A DNA stretch of 64,000 nt from Lachnospiraceae bacterium (GCA_028721415.1 JAQYIU010000087.1:1-64000), one strand, 5' to 3'; shown: positions 52,178 through 62,026, numbered from the stretch's first letter. Notes: generated by a model from the letters alone, not told the origin. Numbers and translations are program-made.

Positions 52178-55084
52178 CTAATAAATGATATCATCTTCAT
52201 TGTCAGAAAGCTGCACCTTCGCACCTTCTTTTACGTTTTTTCCATAAGGGAATGCCAGATTATCATCCATTGTCACACCGGAGACTACTTCAATATACTG
52301 TCCATAAACAGTCTCCCCGGTTTTAATATATTGTTTTGTTAGTTTTCCATTTTTTCCTTCTTTGTACACGTAACTCTGTTTTCCTTCTGTACGGATATAT
52401 GCTTTTTGCAGATAAATCGCATCTTCCGAAACCGTACCCATACTCTGTGAACTGTACGAAATCGAAACGGATTCCCCTGTACTGAGTCCATCTGCGTCTG
52501 CAATATAAGCTACGACCGGATAATAAGAACTGTTCGGATTAGACATGCCATCGTAAGAGCTTCCTGAAGTTGGAAAATCAGAGATTTCTTTGACGACTGC
52601 TTCGTATTCCTCACCATTCTCCCAGGAAGTACAGAGAATCGTTCCTCCTACCTGAATCGTATCAAGATTCATTTCACTGACAGATGTTTTTACATACATG
52701 CCATCTTCAGCCCGCACGATAATCGCTGCAGATCCGTCGGAAGGCATGGCATCTGCGGTATAAGCTAATGTTACTTTACCGCTAACTGTTGCCTTTACGG
52801 TGGCAGCTTTCACTTCTTTTTTTGCTTCCTTATAATTAATCTGGGCCTCATTCAGATCCTGTTTGGCTTCTGCAATTTCATCTTCTTTCTCTGAAATAGC
52901 TTCTTTCAATTCCTCTGCTGTGTAAGAATCTCCACTGTCTCCAACATCTCCACTATCACCAATATCTCCACCTCCTGAAGTACTGCTTCCTGATGTTTTT
53001 CCGGAAGAGGTACTGCTACTTGGCGAAGAACTGGAACTCTTCACTACCGTTAGAGTGAGAACCGCTTTTTTATCTCCTGCTCTTGCAATAATTCGTAGTG
53101 TTTTGGCTGTCTCATCTGCTCCCACAGTAAGTACTCCATTATTAAGAGTTGTGTTATTTGATTTATTTCTCTTTAATTCCCAGGTCACAGATAAAGCTTC
53201 TTTATTTTTACCGGTAAGTTTTGTCTTAAATGTGTAGGTCTTTCCGGTTTTCACCTTTTTCTTTACCGGCGTTATCTCTATCTTATCTGCGGTCACAATA
53301 AGATTATTAAGATCTGTGATTGTGTAAGCAGCAAAAGAAGAAAGACTCTCTTTAAATATCATTCCGGGACGAATGGTAATCTGAACCGGATTATTATCGG
53401 TTCCCGCTTGATAGACTTCCTCTGACTCATATTCATAAAAACATGCATATTGCTGATTTGTCATAAGATCATTGATAACGGAGCCACGGATCGTACCATT
53501 TTGTATCAGCAGATATACGTATGGATCAGAAACCGTTCCTTTTCCGGAAAATGCATCTTTTTCTTTATCACTGATCGAACTTTTTAATACAGTCGTTGTA
53601 GATGGCTCTTTCAAAAGAGCTCTCAATTCATCCACAGTATATTCCTGGTCTTCTATCATGCCATTTGACAGAAGTTCTGGTCGAATCTCCAGCTGATCTT
53701 CCGGATTCTTTTTATCAGATTTATAGGAATCTTCCGATTTATATTCTCTGAAATAAGCATAATACTCATTTTTTATCAATTCAAGAATAACGGATCCTTT
53801 TACAGTACCACCATCATTCAGAAGAAAAATATAATGAGAACCTTCCGATCCATCACCGGAATCATATTGATCTGATGCAGTAATCTTTTTTCTTAATTTT
53901 GCATTCAGCTTTGTTATAATGTCAGAAAGGGTATACTCTGTTCCTGCCTGAATCTCATCCAGGACATAAGACTTCTCCGATTCCGGGGTAAGTTCAAGGG
54001 AATTCTCGGCTTTCTCTTTATTATGCAACGCCTTTTCGGAAGAATATTGCTCAAAAGAAGCATACTTTTTTTTCTCAATCAGATCCTGAATAACACTTCC
54101 TTTGATCACTGCTTTATCCGACAGATAAAAAATGTACGGATGCTCTTTTGTCCCGTCTCCAGACGAAGCATTATTGACAGAAGTAATACTTTCTTTTAAC
54201 TGTTTCTTCACGACAAGTTTCTCTGCTTCTTCTAATGTATATATTTTATCCTCTTCCAATCCGACATCTGCCTGTTCTGGTGTTATCCGAAATGTTTTCA
54301 GCGGATCCTTTTTGTTATTATATGCTTCCTGTGATTCATATTCTTTAAATACAGCATATGTCTTTCCATCAAGAAATTTTTTTATCACATTTCCTTTTAT
54401 GGTTGCTCTGTTATCACCTTCTTTTACAAGAAGAAAGCTATATTCTGTATCCTGTGTTTTACCATCTCCGCTATGCTTTTGATTTATATCCGTAACGGAA
54501 TGGTTCAATTTCACAGAATCATCTGCGTCTTCCTTCACCGCAGCACTCTTTTCAGTTGTATTTTTATTCTCCGTACTTGCTGTTTCTTCCGCTATAGAAG
54601 ATAATGCACTGGCTCCAACCGAATATAGATTAAGAGAAGCATTTAACAGATTGCTTGATGAACTGTCCAGCGCTCCCACGGTTTTGGTTTCCTTTAATTC
54701 GGCCAGTTCTTTTTCCATTTTTTCAATCTCCAGCTTAGCTGCCTTGATCTGCAACTGCTGTAGTTTTACATCCAGTTCCTGTTCATCCACGTTATATTTT
54801 AAGAGTTTATCCCCTTCTTTTACCGTATCTCCCTGCTTCACATATACCTTTTGCACAGTTTGGTCCGCATCCGGATATACTTCCTGGACATAATCCGAGG
54901 TGATCGTTCCTGATAATTGGGAATCATTCTCGAACCAGCTGGAACTGTTCAGTAAATCCATCGGATATACATCAACAACAGCACTGGAACGATTTTTTAG
55001 AAAGAATATAATCCCTGCAACAGCTATCACAATCACAGCAACAACTGCTGCGATAATGATGATCCGTTTTTTATTTTTTTTCAC
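52178..55084 (-). CDS. Giant HlyD/MacA-type adaptor with four repeats and Ig-like domain
   Basis: A 968-residue membrane-fusion adaptor. One membrane helix spans residues 7-30. A half-lipoyl strand region (about 57-97) leads into a coiled-coil helix (100-135); the partner helix is at 722-760, then the other half-lipoyl and beta-barrel parts (761-965). Between the two helices, where relatives have a tight turn, is an insert of nearly 600 residues: four repeats (about 193-295, 296-396, 397-493, 499-597), an Ig/Big2-like domain (598-682) and a Ser/Gly linker (683-720). The repeats share SGDG...YIFLL...(I/V)KGSVI..LI...YA.F.EY.SE. It overlaps the ATPase gene by 4 bases. Its function beyond joining the ABC pump is unknown. 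Confidence 0.85.
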   Translation of the reverse strand: MKKNKKRIIIIAAVVAVIVIAVAGIIFFLKNRSSAVVDVYPMDLLNSSSWFENDSQLSGTITSDYVQEVYPDADQTVQKVYVKQGDTVKEGDKLLKYNVDEQELDVKLQQLQIKAAKLEIEKMEKELAELKETKTVGALDSSSSNLLNASLNLYSVGASALSSIAEETASTENKNTTEKSAAVKEDADDSVKLNHSVTDINQKHSGDGKTQDTEYSFLLVKEGDNRATIKGNVIKKFLDGKTYAVFKEYESQEAYNNKKDPLKTFRITPEQADVGLEEDKIYTLEEAEKLVVKKQLKESITSVNNASSGDGTKEHPYIFYLSDKAVIKGSVIQDLIEKKKYASFEQYSSEKALHNKEKAENSLELTPESEKSYVLDEIQAGTEYTLSDIITKLNAKLRKKITASDQYDSGDGSEGSHYIFLLNDGGTVKGSVILELIKNEYYAYFREYKSEDSYKSDKKNPEDQLEIRPELLSNGMIEDQEYTVDELRALLKEPSTTTVLKSSISDKEKDAFSGKGTVSDPYVYLLIQNGTIRGSVINDLMTNQQYACFYEYESEEVYQAGTDNNPVQITIRPGMIFKESLSSFAAYTITDLNNLIVTADKIEITPVKKKVKTGKTYTFKTKLTGKNKEALSVTWELKRNKSNNTTLNNGVLTVGADETAKTLRIIARAGDKKAVLTLTVVKSSSSSPSSSTSSGKTSGSSTSGGGDIGDSGDVGDSGDSYTAEELKEAISEKEDEIAEAKQDLNEAQINYKEAKKEVKAATVKATVSGKVTLAYTADAMPSDGSAAIIVRAEDGMYVKTSVSEMNLDTIQVGGTILCTSWENGEEYEAVVKEISDFPTSGSSYDGMSNPNSSYYPVVAYIADADGLSTGESVSISYSSQSMGTVSEDAIYLQKAYIRTEGKQSYVYKEGKNGKLTKQYIKTGETVYGQYIEVVSGVTMDDNLAFPYGKNVKEGAKVQLSDNEDDIIY
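53294..54508 (-). repeat. DNA encoding four tandem adaptor repeats
   Basis: Four diverged repeats of about 95-103 codons. Cores are IKGNVIKKFL, IKGSVIQDLI, VKGSVILELI and IRGSVINDLM, each followed by YA-x-F and an EY-rich segment. Protein-level similarity is clear; the DNA has diverged, so the repeats are old rather than recent slippage. Confidence 0.8.
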
Positions 55085-55773
55085 TTCAAAGACTCTCCTT
55101 TCCTCGGTTCATCGGAAATTTCTCCATCCAAAATATGCAGAACTTTTTTGGCATGATTGGCAATATTCGCATCATGAGTAATCATGATGATCGTCACTCC
55201 TTCATCATTTAACTGTTGAAAAAGGTTCATAACCTGTATTCCTGATCTGCTGTCAAGAGCTCCTGTCGGTTCGTCTGCCAGAATGATCTTTGGGTTATTC
55301 ACCAGTGCTCTGGCAATCGCAACTCTCTGCTGCTGTCCACCGGAAAGCTGAGAAGGACGGAAATTTACCCTGTCTTCCAGACCAACTTTTTTCAAAGCCT
55401 GAAAGGCGATTTCTTTTCTTTTTCTGAGCGGAACCCCGGCATATCCTAAAGGAAGTGCTACATTATCGAGTGCCGTCTGCTTAGGCATCAGATTAAAACT
55501 CTGAAATACAAATCCCAATGTATTCAAGCGCAGATCCGACAGTCGATTTTCATTATAATCAATAATAGATTCCCCTTCCAGGAAAAACTCTCCCTTCGTT
55601 GGCCGATCCAGGCATCCGATAATATTCATCAATGTTGTTTTGCCGGAACCGGACGGTCCCATAATCGCAACATATTCTCCTTCTTCAATTGAAATATTAA
55701 TATCTTTTAATACGGGAACTACAATTTTGCCCTGTAAATAGTCTTTATAAATATGTTTCAGCTCCAATAGCAT
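55081..55773 (-). CDS. MacB-type ABC transporter ATP-binding protein
   Basis: A 230-residue ATPase of the MacB/LolD class. Walker [10 protein letters not shown] is at about residues 38-46, the Q-loop in VFQSFNL near 90, the ABC signature [15 protein letters not shown] at about 143-157, Walker [12 protein letters not shown], and the switch His in MITHD. It drives the permease at 50892. It follows the first adaptor after 56 bases and overlaps the second adaptor by 4 bases (ATGA). Confidence 0.95.
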   Translation of the reverse strand: MLLELKHIYKDYLQGKIVVPVLKDINISIEEGEYVAIMGPSGSGKTTLMNIIGCLDRPTKGEFFLEGESIIDYNENRLSDLRLNTLGFVFQSFNLMPKQTALDNVALPLGYAGVPLRKRKEIAFQALKKVGLEDRVNFRPSQLSGGQQQRVAIARALVNNPKIILADEPTGALDSRSGIQVMNLFQQLNDEGVTIIMITHDANIANHAKKVLHILDGEISDEPRKGESLK

Positions 55774-55829
55774 GATTTTATCTTCCTTTCACGAGAGATT
55801 CTCGTACAATATGGCTGGCATTGGTGAGA

Positions 55830-57509
55830 TTATTCATCATAAAATCCATCTTCGCTGATTCCTTCATCAATCAGACCCATGTCATCTTCGCTCCAACTGT
55901 CATCACTGAAATCTACTTCATCATCAGATTCATCCATCAGATCTTCGTCATCATATTCTTCATCATAGATTTCGTCGTCAGATAATTCTTCATCATAATA
56001 TTCACCGGTGTTGTCCTCCTCGGAATCAACTTTGGTCGTTTTCATATTTTCTTTTAAATTATCTGCATCACAGGCAATGTAAGCACTCTCATCCAGACCG
56101 TCCAGCACCTGATATTCATCCAGATCTTCATTGTATTCTCCAATTTTAATCTTTTTCTTTTCCAGACGATCATGTTTATTGGCAGCCCAGACATAATAAT
56201 TATCTCCTTCTTCCCTCACATAAACAGAAGGAATCCAGATGCCTTCTTCAGTCTCATCCTGACCGTAATCCAGTTCAATAAATACATGTTGTCCCATCAT
56301 CAGATTCTCATCATCGTCCAGTTCAACATAAAAATTATAGGAAGAAGCACTCTCACTGCTGGAACTTTCGTCACTGCCGTAATCCATCATATCGGAATCC
56401 GCACTGTCTTCACTCTCATCCGAAGTTGTATCAGTCTTCACTTTACTGATTGTTCCCTTCCAGGTCGTATCATCCACACGCGAACGAACGATGACCGGAT
56501 CTTCTTCATTGATTGACCAGACATTTGTCTCACTGATCGTTCCTTTGATACGATAATCTCCCACTGCAAGAATCGTCATGTAGGTCGTTCCGTCACCTGA
56601 AGTGTCATCTGCCATCTCACTGTCTGCATCATCCCCGGAACCGGCACCCACAGAAGCATTAATGGACTTGACCACCCCATCCATCTTACTTTTTACCGTT
56701 GCATCTTTTATATTATTTTGTAAAGATTTAATCTCCTCTTTTCCGGATTTGATGCTGTATTCATTCTTCTTAACGGTCGTCTGTGCTGTGAGAATCTGCG
56801 TCTGCAGTTCGATCTTCTCACTGGCACTTGCTGATTTCAAATCAGCCTGGTACGATTTAATATCTTTATTCAACTGTGTATTCTCATTCTCAAGCGTTTC
56901 CACTTCCAGCTCTTTTTTCTCTTTGGATAACGTAAGCTCTTCTGTATTATAGGAGAATAACTTATCCCCTTTTTTCACTTCATCCCCTACTGAGACATAA
57001 CATTTCTCCACAGACATATCAGACTGCAGAGTAATTTTCCAGGAATCCTGTGCTTCAACCACTCCGGTGTAACGGTTATTGATTCCATTGGCACTGCCCA
57101 GACCTGCGATAACACGCACAGATTCCACATAGGCCTTCCCCTCATCTCCACTGTTAATATTCTTCACCATAAACCACGCAATAGCACCAATAATAATAAC
57201 TGCTGCCCCTGCAATAATTAACATCTTTTTCTTTGGAATCTTTTTCTTCTCCTCATCATCCAAAGCAAACTCTTCTTCTTCCAAATTCACTTTCTGATCT
57301 TCCGGATACTCTTTTTCTTTCGATTCCATTATCAAATCTTCTTCTGCCTGAGATACATCATCTCTGGTGACATCCTTCTGATACTGTTTCTGATCAAACA
57401 AGTCTTCTTCAATATATTCGACATCGTCCTGATATAGATTAAATTCTTCCTGGAATTCTTTCTTTCTTTTCCAGAAAGGTACCTTCTTTTCATTTTTTTT
57501 GCGGATCAT
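55830..57509 (-). CDS. HlyD/MacA-type adaptor with cytosolic extension and acidic tail
   Basis: A 559-residue membrane-fusion protein. It has an unusual charged cytosolic N-terminus of about 95 residues, one membrane helix at about 96-116, a half-lipoyl and coiled-coil part (about 140-275), and a beta-barrel region. The beta-barrel has Ser/Asp-rich low-complexity insertions (near 283-300 and 350-375). From about residue 488 to the end the protein is almost wholly Asp and Glu with scattered Ser, Tyr. AGGAGGA precedes the start. It heads the operon of ATPase, second adaptor and permease. Confidence 0.85.
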   Translation of the reverse strand: MIRKKNEKKVPFWKRKKEFQEEFNLYQDDVEYIEEDLFDQKQYQKDVTRDDVSQAEEDLIMESKEKEYPEDQKVNLEEEEFALDDEEKKKIPKKKMLIIAGAAVIIIGAIAWFMVKNINSGDEGKAYVESVRVIAGLGSANGINNRYTGVVEAQDSWKITLQSDMSVEKCYVSVGDEVKKGDKLFSYNTEELTLSKEKKELEVETLENENTQLNKDIKSYQADLKSASASEKIELQTQILTAQTTVKKNEYSIKSGKEEIKSLQNNIKDATVKSKMDGVVKSINASVGAGSGDDADSEMADDTSGDGTTYMTILAVGDYRIKGTISETNVWSINEEDPVIVRSRVDDTTWKGTISKVKTDTTSDESEDSADSDMMDYGSDESSSSESASSYNFYVELDDDENLMMGQHVFIELDYGQDETEEGIWIPSVYVREEGDNYYVWAANKHDRLEKKKIKIGEYNEDLDEYQVLDGLDESAYIACDADNLKENMKTTKVDSEEDNTGEYYDEELSDDEIYDEEYDDEDLMDESDDEVDFSDDSWSEDDMGLIDEGISEDGFYDE

Positions 57510-57868
57510 ATTCTTCCTCCTTCATTCTGGCACGGAAATGTCATATTGCAATATATATTTAAACACTGGAAACAAAAAAGATACTGCTTCTTCACGTTCA
57601 AATGACAAATCTGTGTTTAATGATACCACATTAGTCCGAAAAAATCATTAATGTGAAAAAGAATTAAAAGAATCTTCACATTTCTGTTATCATATTTCAT
57701 GCAATAGAAAGGGGTATCCTCCCACTGAGATGAAAAAAGCGTGGATGCCTATGGTATGAAAGAGCAGATGCTTTGCAGGTTTTGCGTTCGAAAGGCGAAT
57801 AGCAAAACACAGGTCAGCCGCGATTCATACCACAGGTACCACGCTTGTTCATAAAAATCTGTATCCTA
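57510..57868. other. Intergenic region with structured repeat and operon promoter
   Basis: No coding frame is seen. The half near 57510-57700 is AT-rich and should hold the promoter of the export operon. An inverted repeat ATGTGAA (57651-57657) / TTCACAT (57675-57681) there may be a regulator site. The half from 57719 to 57851 is the structured terminator-like element listed separately. Confidence 0.5.
57733..57851 (-). terminator. Large structured terminator element (repeat family 2)
   Basis: The outer stem joins GCGTGG-ATGCCTATGGTATGAA (57739-57760) with its partner at 57824-57844 (TTCATACCACAGG, TACCACGC) with small bulges. Inside are GTTTTGC/GCAAAAC and a TTCG-rich mini-stem. On the minus strand it ends CCACGC-TTTTTT, as expected of a terminator for dapL. 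Its lead-in CCCACTGAGATGA recurs near 9446, and its core recurs at 47418-47440. Confidence 0.7.
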
Positions 57869-59083
57869 TTATAATGATTTGATTCTTTCCATGGCACGAA
57901 GTGTGTTTTCATGGGAACCGAAGGCGGTAAGACGGAAATACCCTTCACCGCTTGGTCCAAAGCCGGATCCTGGAGTTCCGACGATATTTCCTTTTTCGAG
58001 AAGGTAATCAAAGAATTCCCATGAAGTCATTTTATCCGGTGTCTTTAACCAGATATATGGAGCATTTACACCGCCAAATACAGTGAATCCTGCATTGGTG
58101 AGCCCTTCTTTAATAACTTTCGCATTGTTCATATAATAAGCAACCTGCTCTTTAAGCTGAGCTTTTCCTTCTTCAGAATAGCATGCCAGTCCGGCTTTTT
58201 GAATAATATATGGAGCACCATTATATTTCGTTCCATGTCTTCTTGCCCACAGAGAATGAAGAGTAATATCCCCACATTTTAAATCTTTTGGAATTACGGT
58301 AAATCCAAGACGTGTACCGGTAAATCCGGCATTTTTGGAAAAACTTCTCAGCTCAATGGCACAAGTTCTGGCTCCTTCGCATTCAAAAATGGTATGTGGA
58401 ACATCATCTTCACTGATATATGCTTCATATGCAGCATCGTAAATAATAACCGCACCGATTTTATTTGCATAATCCACCCAATCCTGAAGCTGGGATTTTG
58501 TGATAGTTGTTCCGGTCGGATTATTTGGAATACATAAATAGATCAGATCAGGATTTTCTTTTGGAAATTCCGGAATGAAATTATTTTCTGCCGTACATGG
58601 CATATAAATCACGTCACTCCAGGTTTCTGCTACAGGATCATAAGTGCCGGTTCTTCCTGCCATGACATTCGTGTCAACATAAACCGGATAAACCGGATCA
58701 CATACTGCAATCTTGTTGTCAATACTGAAAATCTCCTGAATATTACCGGAGTCACATTTTGCTCCGTCACTGACAAAAATCTCATCAGCACTGATGTCAC
58801 ATCCTCTGCTTTTGTAATCATTATCAGCAATGGCAGTTCTCAGAAACTCATAGCCAAGATCTGGTGCATAACCATGGAAAGTTTCAGCATGACCCATCTC
58901 GTCCACTGCCTCATGTAAAGTGTCAATAATCTTTGGTGCCAAAGGCAATGTCACATCACCGATTCCCAGTTTGATGACTTCCTTATCCGGATTTGCCTGC
59001 TGAAATGCTGCTACTTTTTTTGCAATGTTAGAAAAAAGATAGCTTCCCGGTAATTTTAAATAATTGTCGTTAATTTTAAACAT
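57869..59083 (-). CDS. dapL: LL-diaminopimelate aminotransferase
   Basis: A 404-residue PLP-dependent class I aminotransferase that makes LL-diaminopimelate directly from tetrahydrodipicolinate. Family marks are LFSNIAKKVAAFQQANPDKEVIKLGIGDV near the N-terminus, FVSDGAKCDSGN, NPTGT, and the PLP lysine in RSFSKNAGFTGTRLG (about 270). The C-terminal GTPGSGFGPSGEGYFRLTAFG is typical. It bypasses the succinylase and acetylase routes. It follows dapF after 100 bases and ends at the structured terminator. Confidence 0.95.
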   Translation of the reverse strand: MFKINDNYLKLPGSYLFSNIAKKVAAFQQANPDKEVIKLGIGDVTLPLAPKIIDTLHEAVDEMGHAETFHGYAPDLGYEFLRTAIADNDYKSRGCDISADEIFVSDGAKCDSGNIQEIFSIDNKIAVCDPVYPVYVDTNVMAGRTGTYDPVAETWSDVIYMPCTAENNFIPEFPKENPDLIYLCIPNNPTGTTITKSQLQDWVDYANKIGAVIIYDAAYEAYISEDDVPHTIFECEGARTCAIELRSFSKNAGFTGTRLGFTVIPKDLKCGDITLHSLWARRHGTKYNGAPYIIQKAGLACYSEEGKAQLKEQVAYYMNNAKVIKEGLTNAGFTVFGGVNAPYIWLKTPDKMTSWEFFDYLLEKGNIVGTPGSGFGPSGEGYFRLTAFGSHENTLRAMERIKSL

Positions 59084-59183
59084 GATGTCTCCTATCCGGC
59101 ATTTCGCCTTATTTCATTGTCTGTCCCCCAGAACTATATCTTCTCCATTATTGACTCCTGTGAAAAGAATTCCTAATACGCTA

Positions 59184-60032
59184 TTATTCGTTTCCCGGAT
59201 ATTCAAATAATTCTCCGTCAAATACAGTGGTTGCAGGTCCTGTCATATAAATCTGATTGGATTCCTTATCCCATTCGATTTCCAGATCTCCTCCAAGTAA
59301 ATGAACGGTAATATGATCCTCTGTCTTATCATTCAAAACACAGGCAACCGCTGTGGCACAGGCTCCGGTTCCACATGCCAGAGTCTCTCCTGCCCCTCTT
59401 TCCCACACTCGCATATTCACGGTATTTCTGTCCAGAACCTCCACAAATTCCGTATTGGTCCGTTTTGGAAAACAAGTATGATTTTCAAAATGTGGTCCTA
59501 TCACTTCGATATCAAGGTCTTTCACATGATCCATAAATACGATTGCATGGGGATTGCCCATGGACACACAGGTCATATGGTATTCTTTTCCCTTCACTTC
59601 AATTGGGATATTGACTGCCGGATTTTTCTTTGAAATCACAGGAATCTGTTCCGGTGTGAGAATCGGCTCCCCCATATTCACCCGGATTTTTGATACTTTT
59701 CCATCTTCCACTGTAAGATCCAGATATTTTATTCCAGCTAATGTATCAATGGTAATCTGCGTCTTATCTGTCAAACCGTAGTCATAGACATATTTTCCAA
59801 CGCAGCGGATTCCATTTCCACACATTTCTGCCTGAGAACCATCGGAATTATACATATCCATCTGAAAATCTGCTTTTTCTGACGGACGAATTAGAATCAG
59901 TCCATCCGATCCCACACCAAAATTTCGATTACTTACAAATCTGGCAAGTTCGGAAGGATTCTTGATTTCTTCTTTAAAACAATTGACATAAACATAGTCA
60001 TTGCCAATGCCATGCATCTTTGTAAACTTCAT
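59184..60032 (-). CDS. dapF: Diaminopimelate epimerase
   Basis: A 282-residue enzyme that converts LL- to meso-diaminopimelate for peptidoglycan and lysine. The catalytic cysteines are in [10 protein letters not shown] (first Cys near residue 72) and [10 protein letters not shown] (second near 218). N-terminal [11 protein letters not shown] and the internal MGNPHAIVF are family motifs. Start supported by AAAGGAG. With dapL it supplies the last steps of diaminopimelate synthesis. Confidence 0.95.
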   Translation of the reverse strand: MKFTKMHGIGNDYVYVNCFKEEIKNPSELARFVSNRNFGVGSDGLILIRPSEKADFQMDMYNSDGSQAEMCGNGIRCVGKYVYDYGLTDKTQITIDTLAGIKYLDLTVEDGKVSKIRVNMGEPILTPEQIPVISKKNPAVNIPIEVKGKEYHMTCVSMGNPHAIVFMDHVKDLDIEVIGPHFENHTCFPKRTNTEFVEVLDRNTVNMRVWERGAGETLACGTGACATAVACVLNDKTEDHITVHLLGGDLEIEWDKESNQIYMTGPATTVFDGELFEYPGNE

Positions 60033-60069
60033 CTCGCACTCCTTTCTCTGAAATTCATCCAGATTTCAT

Positions 60070-60615
60070 TCAGAACATCTCCAGCACCATATAGGCTGTG
60101 TCAACCATATTATTTCCGGTATCCATACTGTGCTTCTGAAGGAAACGATGTGCCTCTTCCTCAGAATATCCACGGTGTTCCATCAACAGTTCTTTTGCCT
60201 GGTTGATGACACCCTGCTGATCTGCCGAACGCTGTTTGGGTTTGGATCTCAACCGCTTCAGTCGATTAGACAGATCGCGGTACATGTCTTCTACCGTATC
60301 AACCAGATCATAGGCTTTCATTGGCAATGGGAGAAATATTACATCATCTCCACCGTATTGCTGCCAATGGTCGTTGCTGGCAATCACCAGCATTTCGAAA
60401 GTATCCGGCAGACATTCTTTCAGCTCATAATATACCATATCCACAAACCGAATTCCTGAAACGATGATTCCCGCCTCCAGACGTTCCACCACCTGAATGG
60501 CCTGAGCACCTGTCACACATACAGCAGCCACTTCATACCCGTTTTTCACAAGAATATTTTTAATTTTACCAGCTACTTCCTTCTTCGGGAAGACAACAAT
60601 AATATTAACCAACAT
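60070..60615 (-). CDS. ANTAR-domain RNA-binding regulator with degenerate receiver
   Basis: A 181-residue protein. Residues 1-110 have the fold pattern of a response-regulator receiver, but the acidic pair after the first strand (here PK), the phospho-Asp (IIVSG at 50-54) and the final Lys (LPLPM) are all missing, so it is a pseudo-receiver. After a coiled segment (about 105-128), residues 130-181 form an ANTAR domain (INQAKELLMEHRGYSEEEAHRFLQ), which binds paired hairpins in leader RNAs and causes antitermination. It starts 38 bases after glnA, so control of nitrogen genes is likely. Confidence 0.87.
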   Translation of the reverse strand: MLVNIIVVFPKKEVAGKIKNILVKNGYEVAAVCVTGAQAIQVVERLEAGIIVSGIRFVDMVYYELKECLPDTFEMLVIASNDHWQQYGGDDVIFLPLPMKAYDLVDTVEDMYRDLSNRLKRLRSKPKQRSADQQGVINQAKELLMEHRGYSEEEAHRFLQKHSMDTGNNMVDTAYMVLEMF

Positions 60616-60653
60616 TTTTCACCTGCTGTTGTTTTTCTGAATGATTCTTTCTT

Positions 60654-61985
60654 TTAGAATTTGTAAAGATATTCATCGAGCTCCCATTGGGATACCATTT
60701 TGCAATAATCATTCCATTCCTTCTTCTTCGCTTCCAGAAACTTCTGTGACACATGTGGTCCCAGTACTTCCTGTATAAAAGTATCTTCCTCCAAGGCTTT
60801 ACATGCCTCACCAAGGGTTCTAGGGAGTGTCTCCACATTCATAGATGCCAGTTGTTCATCCGTCATGTGATACATGTTCTTTCCAATTGGTTCCGGCGGC
60901 ATCAACTCTCTTTCAATACCATCCAGTCCCGCTGCCAGACATAAAGCCATAACCAGATATGGATTGGATGCCGGATCCGGACTTCGGAACTCGATTCGGG
61001 TACTGGCTCCTCTGGCAGCCGGAATCCGAATCAGAGGACTTCTGTTGATGGATGACCATGCAATGGCTACCGGTGCTTCATATCCCGGCACCAGTCTCTT
61101 GTAAGAGTTGACAATTGGGTTACATACGCAGGTCATCCCTTTTGTATGTTCCATGAGTCCGGCAATAAAATGATAGCAGGTCTTGCTCAGTCCCATCGGA
61201 TCATTTTTGTCAAAGAAAATATTTTTTCCATCTTTCGAAAGGGACATATTGATATGCATGCCAGAACCATCCACATTGCTGGCTGGTTTTGGCATGAAAG
61301 TAGCATAAAGTCCATGTCGTTTGGCAATGGTCTTCACTGCCATCTTAAATGTCATAATATTATCTGCAGTCACCAGTGCATTATCATATTTGAAATCAAT
61401 CTCATGCTGTGCAGGTGCTACTTCATGATGAGAGGCTTCAATTTCAAACCCCATCTGTTCCAGAGTGAGTACGATATCTCTTCTGGCATTCTCTCCGAGA
61501 TCCAGCGGAGTCACATCAAAATACCCTGCTTTTTCATGAGTGATCACAGTTGGCTGACCATTATCATCCGTATGGAACAAAAAGAACTCGCACTCCGGTC
61601 CCACATCAAAGGTATATCCCATGTCTGCTGCTTTCTGAAGCACTTTTTTGAGCATGTAACGGCTGTCTCCCTCAAAAGGAACTCCATCCGGGCGATACAC
61701 ATCACACATGAAACGGGCAACTTTACCATGCTGCGGTCGCCATGGCAGTATCTCAAACGTATTCAGATCCGGATAAAGGTACATATCAGATTCTTCAATA
61801 CGGACAAATCCTTCAATGGATGAACCATCAAACATGCATTTATTATCCAGCGCTTTTTCCAACTGGCTTACGGATATTGCCACATTTTTCAAAGTACCAA
61901 ACACATCGGTAAACTGAAGGCGGATAAACTGAACATCATTCTCTTCTACTATTCGAATAATATCCTGTTTGGTGTAATTTCTCAT
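60654..61985 (-). CDS. glnA: Glutamine synthetase type I
   Basis: A 443-residue glutamine synthetase (GSI-alpha length). It makes glutamine from glutamate and ammonia with ATP. Motifs: [12 protein letters not shown] with DGSS near residue 52, the metal site ECEFFLF near 132, [28 protein letters not shown], and [26 protein letters not shown] with the substrate loop. No adenylylation-type tail (the NLYDLP Tyr site) was seen. GGAGGAG precedes the start. It lies between carB and the ANTAR gene on the same strand. Confidence 0.95.
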   Translation of the reverse strand: MRNYTKQDIIRIVEENDVQFIRLQFTDVFGTLKNVAISVSQLEKALDNKCMFDGSSIEGFVRIEESDMYLYPDLNTFEILPWRPQHGKVARFMCDVYRPDGVPFEGDSRYMLKKVLQKAADMGYTFDVGPECEFFLFHTDDNGQPTVITHEKAGYFDVTPLDLGENARRDIVLTLEQMGFEIEASHHEVAPAQHEIDFKYDNALVTADNIMTFKMAVKTIAKRHGLYATFMPKPASNVDGSGMHINMSLSKDGKNIFFDKNDPMGLSKTCYHFIAGLMEHTKGMTCVCNPIVNSYKRLVPGYEAPVAIAWSSINRSPLIRIPAARGASTRIEFRSPDPASNPYLVMALCLAAGLDGIERELMPPEPIGKNMYHMTDEQLASMNVETLPRTLGEACKALEEDTFIQEVLGPHVSQKFLEAKKKEWNDYCKMVSQWELDEYLYKF

Positions 61986-62026
61986 GTCTCTCCTCCAAAT
62001 TTTTTTCGGAAAATATTCTTAATTAA

